A stretch of DNA of 64,000 bases, taken from NCBI GenBank assembly GCA_015179025.1, contig WHUX01000010.1:1-64000 (forward strand), given 5' to 3'. A program made the translations under genes and the position numbers. Numbering within the stretch: position 1 is the first letter of the stretch; every line of letters starts with the position of its first letter. Shown in pieces: positions 32,511-43,610 of this stretch. Below the pieces are notes generated by a model. It worked only from the letters and a program-made list of their open reading frames with translations. It searched no databases and had not been told where the DNA came from. Source of the DNA: Terfezia claveryi. Lineage: Eukaryota > Ascomycota > Pezizomycetes > Pezizales > Pezizaceae.

Positions 32511-34693
32511 CTTGAATTTGTTGTTTAGCACAAGACTGTACAATCGTGAGTAGTCTGGTTGATTCGAGTAAAGTGGCCTATGACCTCAAGAAAACGCCCT
32601 GAATTTAACCACACTATCCTGAATTGTCCGGATTGACGACCGCCGAAGAGCAATTATCAGAACCGTGCTGGTATCCAGATCTGCAAAATCACCGATGCGG
32701 AATGTGTCGGAGTTAGTCTGGTTATGTCGGAGTCACAACAGCCGAGATAAGCTTTATAACGGCCGAACCTAATAAGTATAGAACGAGAATACAGCGGACG
32801 GGCGCTGGAAGGAAAGCCAGCGTAAGGAAATCTGGATCTCCCAATCATATAGCTGATCTCAAACCAGAGTATCCGATCCTCAGATTTTGCAGTTTCGTCC
32901 TTCTAACTCCACGGCTTTTGAGTCCGCCCTCGAGCAGGCTTTTTCGATTTGTCACAGTCATATCCTGTCGCTTGAAGACTATGCTTGCCGTTGCAGGAAT
33001 CCTGTCAGGAGCTCAGTGATTCAGGCTTTCCTAAGGAGCCCAGTGATAGAGTTAGGTTTCAACGAATGAAAAACAGGTGTCTCACTGGGATGAGGAGATC
33101 AACCTGCATCACCAACCTGCGAAGAGATGCATCGCATGCATCGGGACGGAGCGATGGGGTAATGGAAACGAGGAAGCGCATCTAGATTCCTTTCACGCTC
33201 TCCGATGTGCAACGGCGTGGAGATCAGATAGCAGGGCTACCGGTAGTCTCGTTGACCGGTACCTAACACGGAAAAGTGTGTGGCCAACTTCCTGTTGCAG
33301 CAACCATGCAGACTGGTACCTGCATCCAACTATCCACTCGAATCACAAACACCACCCAAGAGTAATGATCGCAGATTTCTGGAAAAATCTCGCGGATACA
33401 TGTAAGTTAATTATACAGTTACCGGTAATTAACTTACCCCGGGCTGCGGCTGACCTACATTACATAGCCTCTGAACGGACCAGACTACCGGTACCTCGGT
33501 AGAACGTGTTGCACAACCTTGGGCTCCTGCAGTCTCGAAAACCTACTGTGCAGCCAAATTTGGTGTGCCAGCTTGTCCTCGATGGGTAAGTGGTCTCGGA
33601 CCAGTTATGCTAGAGGCAGCAAAAACTGAGGGTAACTCCAAACTCGATATGACATGCACACTTTTAATGGTCACCAACAAAGGAGGATGCCCTTGTGGAG
33701 CTTCTCGAAGTCCTCCCATCAGACTGGGTTTGATTACCCAAAAAGCAAACATTAATAGCAGGGATCTTCTGAAGTTGAATCCTACTAGCGCTTTGCATGA
33801 ACTTTGGATCTAACGTTACAGAACTGTTTACACCTGTACATAGGCGCGCGGGGGAGGCGGACTAATCTGCCTCACCCTTCAACCCACTCGGGCTTCCGGG
33901 TGGTGCTCTGAAGGGCGGTTCATACGCGTACAGAGTCTTTTTTAATATTTTCTTTTCTTAAAAAAAAAAAATTTGGGATGATAGCAGAAGGTAGGCGACT
34001 GTAAAGGCTTTGTTGAGATGAATTCCGTTACTATAGACCCTTTCCCCGTTAGTATAGTATCGTGATAGCCATGGTCTTGTTCTTCGGCAATGTCTCGGTA
34101 ATGAGCTTGGGCTCAGAATACTTTGCAATGGATGAGTCCACTTGTTGATGGCCTGGCCTAAGAGGTTAATGGTCTCCAAGCTGGTCGCGTCTCAGGCCAA
34201 GTGTCTCATTCCAGAGAAAACACGTTATGTATACTGGCCAACTTTAGTATACCTTAACCTATGCTTTGTAAATTGTCTTGTTAGGACTGTACTTTTCATG
34301 GCTGTCCTGTTGATCTTTTGGGAGCGTGGGCTCTGGGACAAATAACTCAGAACTGTTAAACACGTCTTGATCTCAATGCATAGTTTGGCCAAAAATTAAG
34401 TTAGTGGAGCTGAGAACTGAGTATGAAGTAGCGAAAAGCTTTGGTAGTTCCTTAGTGGTGGGCTATAACATCTGGAATTGTTGACAGCAATGGATTTGGC
34501 CCTGCTTGATAATATAGATGACCATACTTACATTGGGAAAAAAAAAAAAATGTCGCTATATGGAAGGCAAATGCACTTGGCCACAGAGTCCGGATATTAT
34601 TACAGTGAGATTTGCAGCTACTTGCCTTGTTAAGACACTTATCCCAGATTTTACCAGAATAAAAACATTTCCACCCTCACAAAGTCACAAAAT
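32511..34693. other. Intergenic, no gene recognised
   Basis: Holds the asparaginase promoter side, a micro-insertion with duplication at 32705-32733 and a TAGTCTGGTT copy without clear duplication at 32551. Three TACCGGTA palindromes (33238, 33420, 33486) and an A-run (about 33960) are also present. Short open frames between 33077 and 34345 show no codon or domain signal that I would trust. Confidence 0.45.
32705..32733 (+). repeat. Micro-insertion with perfect 9-bp duplication TGTCGGAGT
   Basis: TAGTCTGGTTA (32714-32724) is bracketed by TGTCGGAGT at 32705-32713 and 32725-32733. The insert is only 11 bp, the shortest of the family with a perfect duplication. Confidence 0.75.
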
Positions 34694-35323
34694 ATGTCTG
34701 AAAAAGGCAAAATCCCAGCCGTACAGTCTATACCACTTCCTATGATTCGCGAATCAGTAGGGGAGAAAGAGGGTGTAGAGCCTACCCCCCACCGCCCTCC
34801 AGCTCCAGACAATACAGCCGAGAGTAATGATTTTCAACGGACTGGAAGTCTTACTGTAGCATCAGTTGGGAGGAATACTCTCGTAGAGACTACTGGCCTA
34901 GAAAGAGAGGTATCATCAGCAGAGATAGAAACAAATCGAGACTCTAAACAGGCTCATCCAGTAATTCTAGGTCGGGCAGCTGATGATGAAAAGGAAACAG
35001 CAGTACCCACCTGGCCTAGCCCGCCGCTACGTCCACGGGCACCCATTAATACTTACATTAATACACAATCCATGCAGGGATCACAAGTCGTTAGGGCTAA
35101 AGAAGTGGTTCAAGCTCACTCCTTGACAATTACTGGTGTTGACAAGTCAAAAAAGGAGGACGGTGTGTTCGTAAACATCCCACTTGATCTAGGTGAGATA
35201 AAAAAAGAAGGAGGACAGGAGACAGGGGGGAAAGACCACGACAAGGAGCGATGGAGGTTTGCATGTGGCTTCGAGTTGCTTGAGAGATGGTGGAAAAGGA
35301 TGTTTGCGTTTGATTCTAGATGA
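34694..35323 (+). CDS. Hypothetical 209-residue protein
   Basis: A single open frame from an ATG (MSEKGKIPAVQSIPLPM) to a stop. The first two thirds are polar, Ser/Thr/Pro/Glu-rich and probably disordered. The C-terminal 50 residues are denser (VNIPLDLGEIKKE ... RWRFACGFELLERWWKRMF). It starts after a long noncoding stretch. I recognise no family. Length and composition favour a real gene, but it could be a long chance frame or the terminal exon of something larger. Confidence 0.45.
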   Translation: MSEKGKIPAVQSIPLPMIRESVGEKEGVEPTPHRPPAPDNTAESNDFQRTGSLTVASVGRNTLVETTGLEREVSSAEIETNRDSKQAHPVILGRAADDEKETAVPTWPSPPLRPRAPINTYINTQSMQGSQVVRAKEVVQAHSLTITGVDKSKKEDGVFVNIPLDLGEIKKEGGQETGGKDHDKERWRFACGFELLERWWKRMFAFDSR

Positions 35324-36253
35324 TATTACCAGGCAGCAAGGTTCTTAGTGGAGTAGCTTGGCATTTGCCTCCTCATATGTACTTGAAAGCATCTTAAGAT
35401 AAATGAAATCCATAAACTCACCGGGGCTAGGGACTCACCCAATTTCATGGGACTGGTAAGCTCTAGCCTTCTTGGGAAGTCAGATCCAAATTTGACCAAC
35501 GTTGCCTTTTACAGTATTTACCAAAGTGTTGTAATGGCCGCTTCGGCCCGCTCCTTCGGCATCCCCGAGGGGGTTCAGATAGGGCTATCGGGCATACGGC
35601 CATTTGGGATAAACTCCTATGATTGGACATTTAATTTGTGCAGTGGTGTCCCAAGAGGCATTTGTATTTGATCAAGTGACCCTCAGTTTCTGAATTGCTT
35701 TTATTCAACGAAAGAGCTTCTGCCCAGCGCCACAATACTCATCACAATTGTTGTCTCACTGCAGATGGCGACATGTTACGAAATCGCAGCTCCACCCCCA
35801 CGTGCCCAGCCGTCGTCCTACCCCTCATGGCATTGAGACAACGTCTTTAGACCCCTGCTTCGCTTCTTTTTACCAACCACCGAACCTCGTCCCCACCTGC
35901 CATGTGGAACCGTGGCGTAGAAAAACGCACGGGTTTCACAAGATGCTAACCACCCAGCAGAAAAGTTGCTTTCACTATCCCTACCTCTGCAGCGATCTTT
36001 GCTGGTTAGGTACAGGGAGAACAGCCTTTGCGGGTCGCTAGTGCAAGAGAGATGATGAAAGAACTAAGAACTCGGGAGGCATTGTGGGGCCGAATGAAAA
36101 GTAAATAAACTCAGGATGCCGCTTCGTGTTATTGGAGAGACTTGACGAACTTTATTTTAACCCTCACGGCAACACGTTCTCCTGAAACCTCACGCAGAGT
36201 CTAATTCTGGGAGCCTGTCACTGCCCAAGTAACGCAGTTGCAGATCGTCTACG
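35324..36253. other. Intergenic, promoter side of the transporter
   Basis: No gene or repeat recognised. The last 100-150 bp before 36254 are the likely promoter and 5' leader of the SLC35F-type gene. Confidence 0.45.
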
Positions 36254-37602
36254 ATGGCACCCAGCAGCGATATTACTACAAATCATGAGATCCCGCCGCC
36301 AGAGAGGGGAATGTTCTCCTTCTTCCAAACGAAGCGCTTCTGGCTCGTCCTTTTCATAGGGTTCGAGAACCAATTCTCCACATATACCCTCGTAAAGCTT
36401 ATCTTATTCCCGTGAACATAGGCAGATCCTCGCTCTGTGCAACACAGGAAGCAGCACCTTCTCAACCCTTCTATCGATCAACGGAACGTCAATTCCAGCT
36501 TTCCAGAATATATTCGTCTATATTTTGCTGTGCCTGGTGTTCACATCCTACACATTGTACGAGTATGGGCCTCGAAAGTATGGGCAGATGTTGTTCAAGG
36601 AGGGGTGGAAATGTAGGTCTATAATTGTTCTCGAAAGCTAGAAAGCTCAAGAAATGCTAATTCTTAATCGGGCGCAAGACTTTATACTGGCGTTCTTTGA
36701 TGTTGAGGGGGTGAGTTGCTTTCTTACTCTATACCTTAGTTTGAAATAAATTGACTGTCCCTCGAATAGAACTACTTTGTCGTGCTAGCGTTTCGATACA
36801 CCACAATTCTCTCTGCCCAGCTTATCAACTTCTGGGCGATTGTCGTTGTGGTGATAATCTCGTTCTTCGTCCTAAAGGTCCGATATCACTGGGCTCAGGT
36901 CTTTGGTATCCTTGTGGCCTGTGGTGGTATGGGACTTTTGATGTTCTCAGACCACATCCATCTTGGATCCTCTGTCACCAATGGTGGCAGTAATGAGCTT
37001 AAGGGAGATCTTTTCATGCTGCTTGGTGCTACTTTCTACGGTTTCAGCAACGTCACTGAGGAATTCCTTGTCTCTAAACGGCCACTTTACGAGGTCGTCG
37101 GTCAACTCGGACTCTGGGGGATAGTCATTAACGGTGTTCAAGCCGCCATTTTCGACCGTGACCAGTTCCAGAGTGCCGTATGGAACGGGAAAATTGGAGG
37201 TTATATTGCTGGATTCACCCTCTGCCTATTCACCTTCTACACCATTGCCCCAATCTTCTTTCGGATGTCATCTGCTGCTTTCTTCAACATTTCCCTATTG
37301 ACTGGGAACTTCTGGGGATTGTTGATTGGAATCGAGGTGTTTCATTACACGATCATGTGGCTATATGGAGTCGCCTTTACATGTATTGTTGTGGGATTGG
37401 TTATTTACTATGTTCTCACTGATGTGCTTGGAGAGAGCAAGAAGCCGTGGTTGGGCGGTAAGTCCGGGTTTTACTCTTGTTTCTTGTGGTTGACACTTGC
37501 TAATCTCACCCTGAGGTAACAGAAAATCAGGAGAAAGGCGTTGAGGGAGTGGGTACTGCGAAGAGGGAGATTAGCAAAAAAGTCCAAGATGTGGAGGCTT
37601 GA
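36254..37602 (+). CDS. SLC35F-type (DUF914) drug/metabolite-superfamily transporter
   Basis: Multi-pass membrane protein of the drug/metabolite transporter superfamily; the substrate of fungal members is not established. Proposed exons: 36254-36360, 36422-36612, 36679-36710, 36770-37457 and 37523-37602, giving 365 codons plus stop with all phases consistent. It starts MAPSSDITTNHEIPPPERGM, a short cytosolic N-terminus. About ten hydrophobic segments follow, including the family block FFDVEGNYFVVLAFRYTTIL and LFMLLGATFYGFSNVTEEF. The tail (EKGVEGVGTAKREISKKVQD) is charged. A long internal frame starts only at exon 4 and lacks the first membrane segments, so the spliced model is preferred. Confidence 0.88.
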
Positions 37603-38102
37603 TACCCCGTTGGGCCACACCAAGGGTCTATATAATAATTGATTTATTCTGTAACGTAATAATGATGCTGGGGTAATAGTACCAATTGACATATAATGGC
37701 TTAAAATTCTTTGCTGTTGTTTGGACCGGGTATGAGCTCAGTACTTGGAATTGTTATCCTTCTCTGTTATTAGGACTATGGGCCTGCATAGAATTCAACA
37801 ATTCTTCTATAGATCCGAGTAAGGAGCTTGCACGGCCGCACGCCATATTCAAATATATCCGAGTCCACTTCGGTAATCTCCATTCCCATGTAGCTATAGG
37901 CGACCGCTTTCCTATAGGTTGACGCTGCTTTATGGCTCAAAGTACCTGCCCTAGCAACAATTAACTTCTGATGATTGCTCCTCTCATGTGCTTCCTGGAA
38001 GCCCAAAATTTTACCGCGGAAAAACTCCCTTGGATCACGAGTACATGATATCTTACATAAGCATCACTCTTCAAAATATAACTGTTCGTTTCAATTCTCA
38101 CC
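37603..38102. other. Intergenic
   Basis: 3' flank of the transporter. No supported gene or repeat. Confidence 0.4.
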
Positions 38103-38202
38103 TTTTTTTTAAATGACTTCTAATCATTGCCCTCCAGTATAGCAATACTCCTCAGCCTCACAATTCTCTCCTTAATCGAAACACTTCATCCAGCAAACAG
38201 TT

Positions 38203-38757
38203 CTAAATGCAGTAAGGATAAAATTCCTGCGGCGACCTTAGTGCAGTGTCTACCTTCTCTCCCTCCCTGTTTTCCCTTTTATCAATTTTCACTTCTAGCT
38301 TACCCTTGCACTTACCCTTAGCCTTAGACTCATGGCGTTGAGAACTCTTAGAGTGTATTTTTGGATTCTTACTATCATCACCTTTGTTGCCTGGGTTAGC
38401 CACGTATTGATCCCAAATGACCATCTCATGAAGCTGATTGAATAACTCATTATTCTCGTTTTCCTGCATGGCCAGAACCTTACCTACTGGATTCTGCTCC
38501 TTCTTCTTCTTCTTACTAAGCCTAGACCTTTTTCTCTCTGTTTTACATTGTTGAATGTCGGCGAGCATTTCATTGATAGTTTCATGCATAATTGCTAGGT
38601 GCTTCTGGCCTTCGGCGGATAGGGCTGGGTCGGAGCTGCGGGGTGTTGGTTGGAGAGTCGTTGATTTAGGGGCGGCGTTTTGGGTCTTTGGTGCATCTGG
38701 ACTCGCAGGCATTGTTTTCTTGTTGCACATTCTGTCGGATTTTCTAAATGAGTCCAT
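38203..38757 (-). CDS. Hypothetical basic low-complexity protein (unit A)
   Basis: Open frame of 184 codons, starting MDSFRKSDRMCNKKTMPASP. A possible helix (HLAIMHETINEMLADIQQCK) is followed by a very basic stretch (SRLSKKKKKEQ) and a Lys/Ser-rich C-terminal half. No family recognised. The duplicated neighbour keeps the helix but is frameshifted, which suggests that at least the ancestral sequence was a gene. Confidence 0.5.
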   Translation of the reverse strand: MDSFRKSDRMCNKKTMPASPDAPKTQNAAPKSTTLQPTPRSSDPALSAEGQKHLAIMHETINEMLADIQQCKTERKRSRLSKKKKKEQNPVGKVLAMQENENNELFNQLHEMVIWDQYVANPGNKGDDSKNPKIHSKSSQRHESKAKGKCKGKLEVKIDKRENREGEKVDTALRSPQEFYPYCI

Positions 38758-39134
38758 TTTTAATAGCGCTAGGTGTCAGTTGGTTGGAATAAAGCTTTGT
38801 GTATATTTAAAGTGGGTTTGACGTCTCCTTATGTACTTTTGGGCGGCCTCGTTGTGGTCCAAGTAGGGTAGGTACTTTAAGGGCCAAGGTGACAGCAAGG
38901 GAAACCAGACTACCAAGGAAAGCAAGATGTGAGTTCCAAGTAACAGTTCGCTAAGTGAAACTTTTCACGCAGCACCTGATGGTTACCCTGAACTTATTAG
39001 TCCGTAGACTGTTCGTCCTCATCTCACTTTTTTTTTTTTTTTTTGACTTCTAATCATTTGCCTTAAGTACAGCAATACTCACAAACCTACTTCATTCGAA
39101 ACAGTTCTTCGAGCAACAGTTCTAAAATGCAAAA

Positions 39135-39575
39135 CGATAAAATTCCTGTGGCGACCTTGGTGCAGAGTCTCTACCTCCTCTCCCTCCCCTTCTTCCTTTT
39201 TATCAATTTCCACTCCAGCTTACCCTTACCCTTACCCTTAGACTGTGTTTCTGGATTCTTACTATCATCACCCACGAGCATCTCTTGAAGCTGAGTGAAT
39301 TACTCATCCTCGTCTTCTTGTATGGCCGGCATCTTACCCACTAGATTTTGCATCTTCTTCTTCCCCCTGCTAAGTCTAGACCTTTTTTCCTCCATTTTAC
39401 AAAGGTCAGCGAGTATTTCATCGATAGTTTCATGCATAATTGCTAGGTGCTTCTGGCCTTCGGTGGACAGGGCTGGGTCGGAGCTGGGGGTATTGGTTCG
39501 AGAGTCGTTGATTTAGGGGCGTTTTGAGTCTCTGGTGAATCTGGACTCGCGAGCACTGTGATATTGCTGCTCATT
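39135..39575 (-). pseudogene. Broken copy of the unit A gene (unit B)
   Basis: Minus-strand frames read PDSPETQNAPKSTTLEPIPP, then pieces matching the helix and the basic stretch of unit A, with a deletion around 39400 and several stops. It is the duplicated counterpart of the gene at 38203-38757 and has lost the open frame. Confidence 0.7.
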
Positions 39576-40016
39576 CTGTCGGATTTTCTGGTTGGTGCGG
39601 TGCAGACGTGTGGCAGTTTAATAGCGATAGATGTCAGTTGGTTGGAATAAAGCTGTGTGTTGGGTTTGACGTCTCCTTATGTACTTCTGGGCATCACTGG
39701 CATGGCCTCGTTGTGGTCCAAGTTAACAACGAAGTGTAGGTACTTTAAGGGCCATGGAAACTTTTCTCATGGCCTATCTTACATGGCCTGGTGTGCAGGC
39801 CAAGTTAAAAGCAAGGAAACCAAACTATCAAGGAAGGCAATGCAATGAGAGGTGAGTCAATTCCAAGTGAATAGAAAATTGCTTCTCTGCCAACTTACGA
39901 CACAATTACTTTCACACTATGAAACTTCTCATGCAGCAACTGATTGTTACCCTGAACTAATCTGTAGGTAGCATGAAGTCGACAAAATCCAGATGCACGT
40001 CCTCACAACAACAGTA

Positions 40017-40249
40017 TACAGTTAGGTGGCAATGAATTTGGTACCCCCTTCAGAGTCCTGCATTAGCATACATTAGCACACATATTATAGGTTTAAAGTG
40101 TGCTGCATACTCGCCCTCTGTTATGGGTACCTCCCTTATATCAGAGTCCTGCATTAGCACATATTTAGTATATATATTATAGGTTTAAAGCATGCTGCAT
40201 ACTCGCCTCCTATTATGCGGGGTACCAAATTCATTGCCACCTAACTGTA
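40017..40249. mobile_element. Tc1/mariner-type MITE with internal tandem duplication
   Basis: Element 40019-40247 (229 bp) is flanked by TA on both sides (40017-40018, 40248-40249). The terminal inverted repeats of about 29 bp start CAGTTAGGTGGCAATGAATT and continue to a GGTACCCC, identical on both ends. The interior is a tandem pair of about 91-bp units (40051-40141 and 40142-40225) with AGAGTCCTGCATTAGCA and TATTATAGGTTTAAAG in common. TA duplication and CAGT ends are typical of the Tc1/mariner superfamily. No coding capacity. Confidence 0.88.
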
Positions 40250-40491
40250 TCTATAATCAAAATTTTCCTATTGAATAGCCCGGTCTCAATCTATTGCTAA
40301 CTTGTTTCTTAAATAACTGCTAATGATTGCCAAAAGAATATCAGGAAAGGGCAATCATCTTCTCAACAACCTTGCACAACTATACTTCCCCAGTACTCCG
40401 CTTGCGTACCACTCCCACAACCCATATCCTCTGATCCAATTAGAGATAGGTGAAGTACCATCTCGGTTCCAAAGTAGGCCCATACTCTCTT

Positions 40492-41403
40492 TCAATCCTG
40501 CTCCCAGCGACGGCAGCGACAGCGAAGGGGGTCGCCGCGGGGCTTTACTGTGATAATAGACAACGGTTGTACATCCATTACAATCTGTGACCATTTCAAT
40601 GGCAACGGAGGTAATGGGGTGCCGAGTTCTAATAAGGATAAGGCACATCCATCTCCCTCCTCATAATCTGATTCTGAGTTATCGGAGTCGCTGTGAAAGA
40701 ATGGTTCATCTACCCCCTCCTCGGGCTCCCAGAGGGTTTTCGGCAGACTGTTTGTTTCAAAAGAGAAGGTTACTCTCGAAGCGTGGCGTATGGGGAGGTG
40801 AGGTTGGGGATGAGTATAGCGATGTCGTCGCAGGGGGTCATTGTACGGATTTGCACCACGGTCGATGAGCTTAGCTGGGTGGCCTTGGTATAGGCCGTGG
40901 TTCTGAATCTCGTCAAGAAACTCATCGATCCTGACTAGGAGCTCAATAATTATTGGTGAGTTTTTGCCCTGGGGGTGTTGGTGTCTAGATTCTTCAAGCT
41001 TGGGAAAGTTGAATAATCCACCTACGAGTGGTGTGATGGATGCACCGAACCAGGTTAGTGCTTCGTTTAGGAGGACTTCAATTTTGGTCTGCTCCTCCTC
41101 CACCTCCTTTCCCTCCTCGAAATTTTCCCCTCGTAGGGGCATCTTCTGATCTAGGTGAGCCGAGGGCATACCTTCTCCAACAACCTTCTCCTCCAATGAC
41201 TTCGCAACAGGTATCCGTTGATTATACCCGCCAGATACCCAGAGTGGACTCCTATTAGTATCTAGTGGGCTTAATGGCTCTCGGTCGCTATATCTTCTGA
41301 ACCGTGGAGATTTTGTGGGAGCCTGGAACTGCAGCTCTGAATAATCTTTGAACGAGGCGACGCCGTTGCGCCGGTGCTTGATGATGGTGCTGCTGCGCTT
41401 CAT
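40492..41403 (-). CDS. Hypothetical 303-residue protein
   Basis: A single open frame. I prefer the ATG at 41403 (MKRSSTIIKHRRNGVASFKD) over the upstream one at 41442 because the protein-like composition starts there. It contains a Ser/Pro-rich N-terminal third, a middle helical stretch (QTKIEVLLNEALTWFGASI; IIIELLVRIDEFLDEI) and an acidic patch (DSDNSESDYEEGD) before a basic end. Family not recognised. No introns needed. Confidence 0.55.
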   Translation of the reverse strand: MKRSSTIIKHRRNGVASFKDYSELQFQAPTKSPRFRRYSDREPLSPLDTNRSPLWVSGGYNQRIPVAKSLEEKVVGEGMPSAHLDQKMPLRGENFEEGKEVEEEQTKIEVLLNEALTWFGASITPLVGGLFNFPKLEESRHQHPQGKNSPIIIELLVRIDEFLDEIQNHGLYQGHPAKLIDRGANPYNDPLRRHRYTHPQPHLPIRHASRVTFSFETNSLPKTLWEPEEGVDEPFFHSDSDNSESDYEEGDGCALSLLELGTPLPPLPLKWSQIVMDVQPLSIITVKPRGDPLRCRCRRWEQD

Positions 41404-42183
41404 GTTTGACGTTCTGAACCAACGGTTTTCTCGTTTACACACTCACGTGGGAGATTTAGAGCCCAGAGCTGAGCTGCAAATGGCGTTTGTAAGGTATGTT
41501 TGATGGATATCGGACATTTGTACACATAGTTATATTGTTTATTTTGGCCTCGCCGTTGCGGTCCATACCTATATGCCTAGGGCCATATCTACATTAACCC
41601 ATAGCTAGAGTTGGCAGAGAGTAGAATCAGTTTGAGGGAATGAATTATCTTGTGTATAATACTTTTTCCTTGGCAACTCCCAACAGTTGAGATGTTTCTT
41701 TGTTCCTTTGTTCCTTTGTTTTCCCAAAGCTTGTTTGAGTGTTGTGTTTTATATAATCAGAGAGCTACCGAGATAGCGGGCCGGTAAGGTTTAACTTTTT
41801 TTTTTTTTGGTGGGGTAGGGAGAGAGAAGAGGTTACCCTCAAGTAGAACTTTCCTTTTCTTTTTTCCTTTTTCTTTTTCCTTTTCTCTTTTTTCTTTTTA
41901 CTTGTTTTCCTTTTTTAATTTTAACTCAGTGTTTGCAGATTATACAGGTGTTGAGATTACAACAAAAGCCCTTGCATTCTTTTTTTTTTTTTTCCTACAC
42001 AACCATAACACAATTCACATATTTCAAGAGCAAATGCCAAAAGTCGAGTCGAGTTGAATTGTGAGATCTTTCATTTATTAATCTCCCTATTCACACTGCC
42101 ATTGTTCTTGTCGCCATTATATCCCCAATCTCTTGTCCTGCATATATATACAACTCCCCCAATGCATCACACCACAACGACAA
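41404..42183. other. Intergenic, T-rich
   Basis: Promoter side of the hypothetical gene and 3' flank of HIS6. Contains CCTTTGTT and CTTTTTC arrays and long T runs (about 41798, 41980). No gene seen. Confidence 0.5.
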
Positions 42184-43147
42184 CTACTTCTTCTCCTCCT
42201 CCTCATCCACCCTCCTATTCCACTCCACACAGTCCTCAAACAACACCTGACTCCCCCCAAATATATCCAACGCACTCCCAAACGTCAAATCGACTTTTCC
42301 CCCACTCAATTCCTTCACCCACTTTAAATCCTCAATCTGATACGCCCCCCCCGCATATGTAGTTGGGATGGATACCCACTCTCCTAGTGCGCGGACTAGG
42401 TCCTCGTCGATCCCTTTGCAGAGACCCTCGACGTCGGCGGCGTGGATGAGGAATTCGGAGCAGTAGTTTGACAAGAGGGAGATTGATTCTGTATGCATAG
42501 AATATCTAGGTTAGGATCGGTATAGGTGGGGTTGTTTTTTATTTTATTTTTTTTTGGGGAGGGTGCGTTACCCTGGTTTACTTCCATATCAGTAAGCGTC
42601 TGCCACCGATTCATAGCGACAATCCACTTGTCTCCGCGCCGGCGGCAGGAGAGATCAATTACGAGCTTGGATGTGTCTCCGCCGAGGGAGGCTAAGACGG
42701 CCTGAAGTCGTTCCATGGAGAATTTCGCGTCAGGGAAGAGGTAGGACGTTAATATGACCTGTCTGTAAGTCATTAGCCCAGCCCTCCTAGCCGGCACATC
42801 TACAATCACATGCAAAATAACCACAGAAAATTATCACAATGCAAAGATCGTACCTTGTCTGCCCCTTGCTTAATCCACTTCATTGCAGTCATAGCCGTCA
42901 CTCCCCCGCCGACTTGTAACCGGTTTGGCCATGCAACCAATGCTTCTGCTGCTGCCTCGACGCAGCCGGGCCCAAGGAGTATGACATGGCACCCCGTAAC
43001 TTGGTGGTCGCGGTATAGCCTAGCGAAGTGCGAAGCAGGGAGGGGGGAGGCGAAGTTTGTTTTGAAGGCGGTGGTGTCGAGGGTTCCGCCGACAATCTGT
43101 TTCACCTGGCCAGCGTGGATGTCGATACAGCCACGGAATTTTGTCAT
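42184..43147 (-). CDS. HIS6: ProFAR isomerase HIS6 (HisA), histidine biosynthesis
   Basis: Fungal HisA-type (beta/alpha)8 isomerase that converts ProFAR to PRFAR, the fourth step of histidine synthesis. Proposed exons: 43147-42854, 42758-42572, 42488-42184. They encode 261 residues, matching the usual length. Motifs: [20 protein letters not shown] (start chosen here, not the ATG at 43231), [73 protein letters not shown] and [12 protein letters not shown]. The catalytic Asp of IDIHAG and the Asp of HAADVEG are present. It diverges from FAF1, about 460 bp between starts. Confidence 0.95.
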
Positions 43148-43610
43148 GTTGAATGGCTGTGGAGGGTATAGTGATGGGGCAGGTAGGACTGGCAGGCTCG
43201 TACAACGCCTTGTGGTGATGAGAATGGGCAAGGTGAAGATGAGGTTATTATGATACTTAAGTAAGTATGAACAAAGGTGGGGTTAATTACAGAGGTGGGG
43301 GGCTATGTGCTTTTGTTTTCTCTGGTAATCAAGATCCACACGGCCAATCTGAGATCTCGCCCATGCATATAAAGAGAATACGATAGCTGTCCAAGGGCTA
43401 TCGCGCGCGATTAACGTAAGTGTACCCAATTCACAAATGTCATGATGCTGCCGGTGAAGTAATTTCGCGACTTTCTACTGCTGCGGATTTATTTCCGCAG
43501 ACAATGGGGAATTGTGCGGGGTGGGCAGTTTCAGGGGTTGGCGCCAAGAGTTACTGGTACCTAACACCTAGAAATTGTTACCCGTTGCACAAGAAGAAGC
43601 GGCAGCGAGA
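43148..43610. promoter_or_regulatory. Shared divergent promoter region HIS6 / FAF1
   Basis: 463 bp between the two start codons. No clear Gcn4-type TGACTCA site is visible. A palindromic CTGCTGCGG...CCGCAG segment lies at about 43478-43500. An ATG at 43575, in frame with the FAF1 start, is a less likely alternative start. Confidence 0.45.

Larger units (their letters stand above)
38103..39960. repeat. Tandem duplication, two units of about 0.9 kb
   Basis: Unit A (about 38103-38992) and unit B (about 39029-39960) start with a T run and GACTTCTAATCATT and end with CACGCAGCACCTGATGGTTA / CATGCAGCAACTGATTGTTA followed by CCCTGAAC. They share a coding region on the minus strand and flanks. Identity is moderate, with many indels, so the duplication is not recent. 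Both units carry the micro-insertion AACCAGACTA / AACCAAACTA near 38903 and 39816. Confidence 0.85.

Noticed and set aside
33481..33493. ACCAGACTA as another micro-insertion
   Set aside because: Only nine bases match and the flanks show no 9-bp repeat; it may be chance next to a TACCGGTA site.
33077..33502. 141-codon plus-strand frame
   Set aside because: No conserved signal, irregular composition and no splice context; probably chance.
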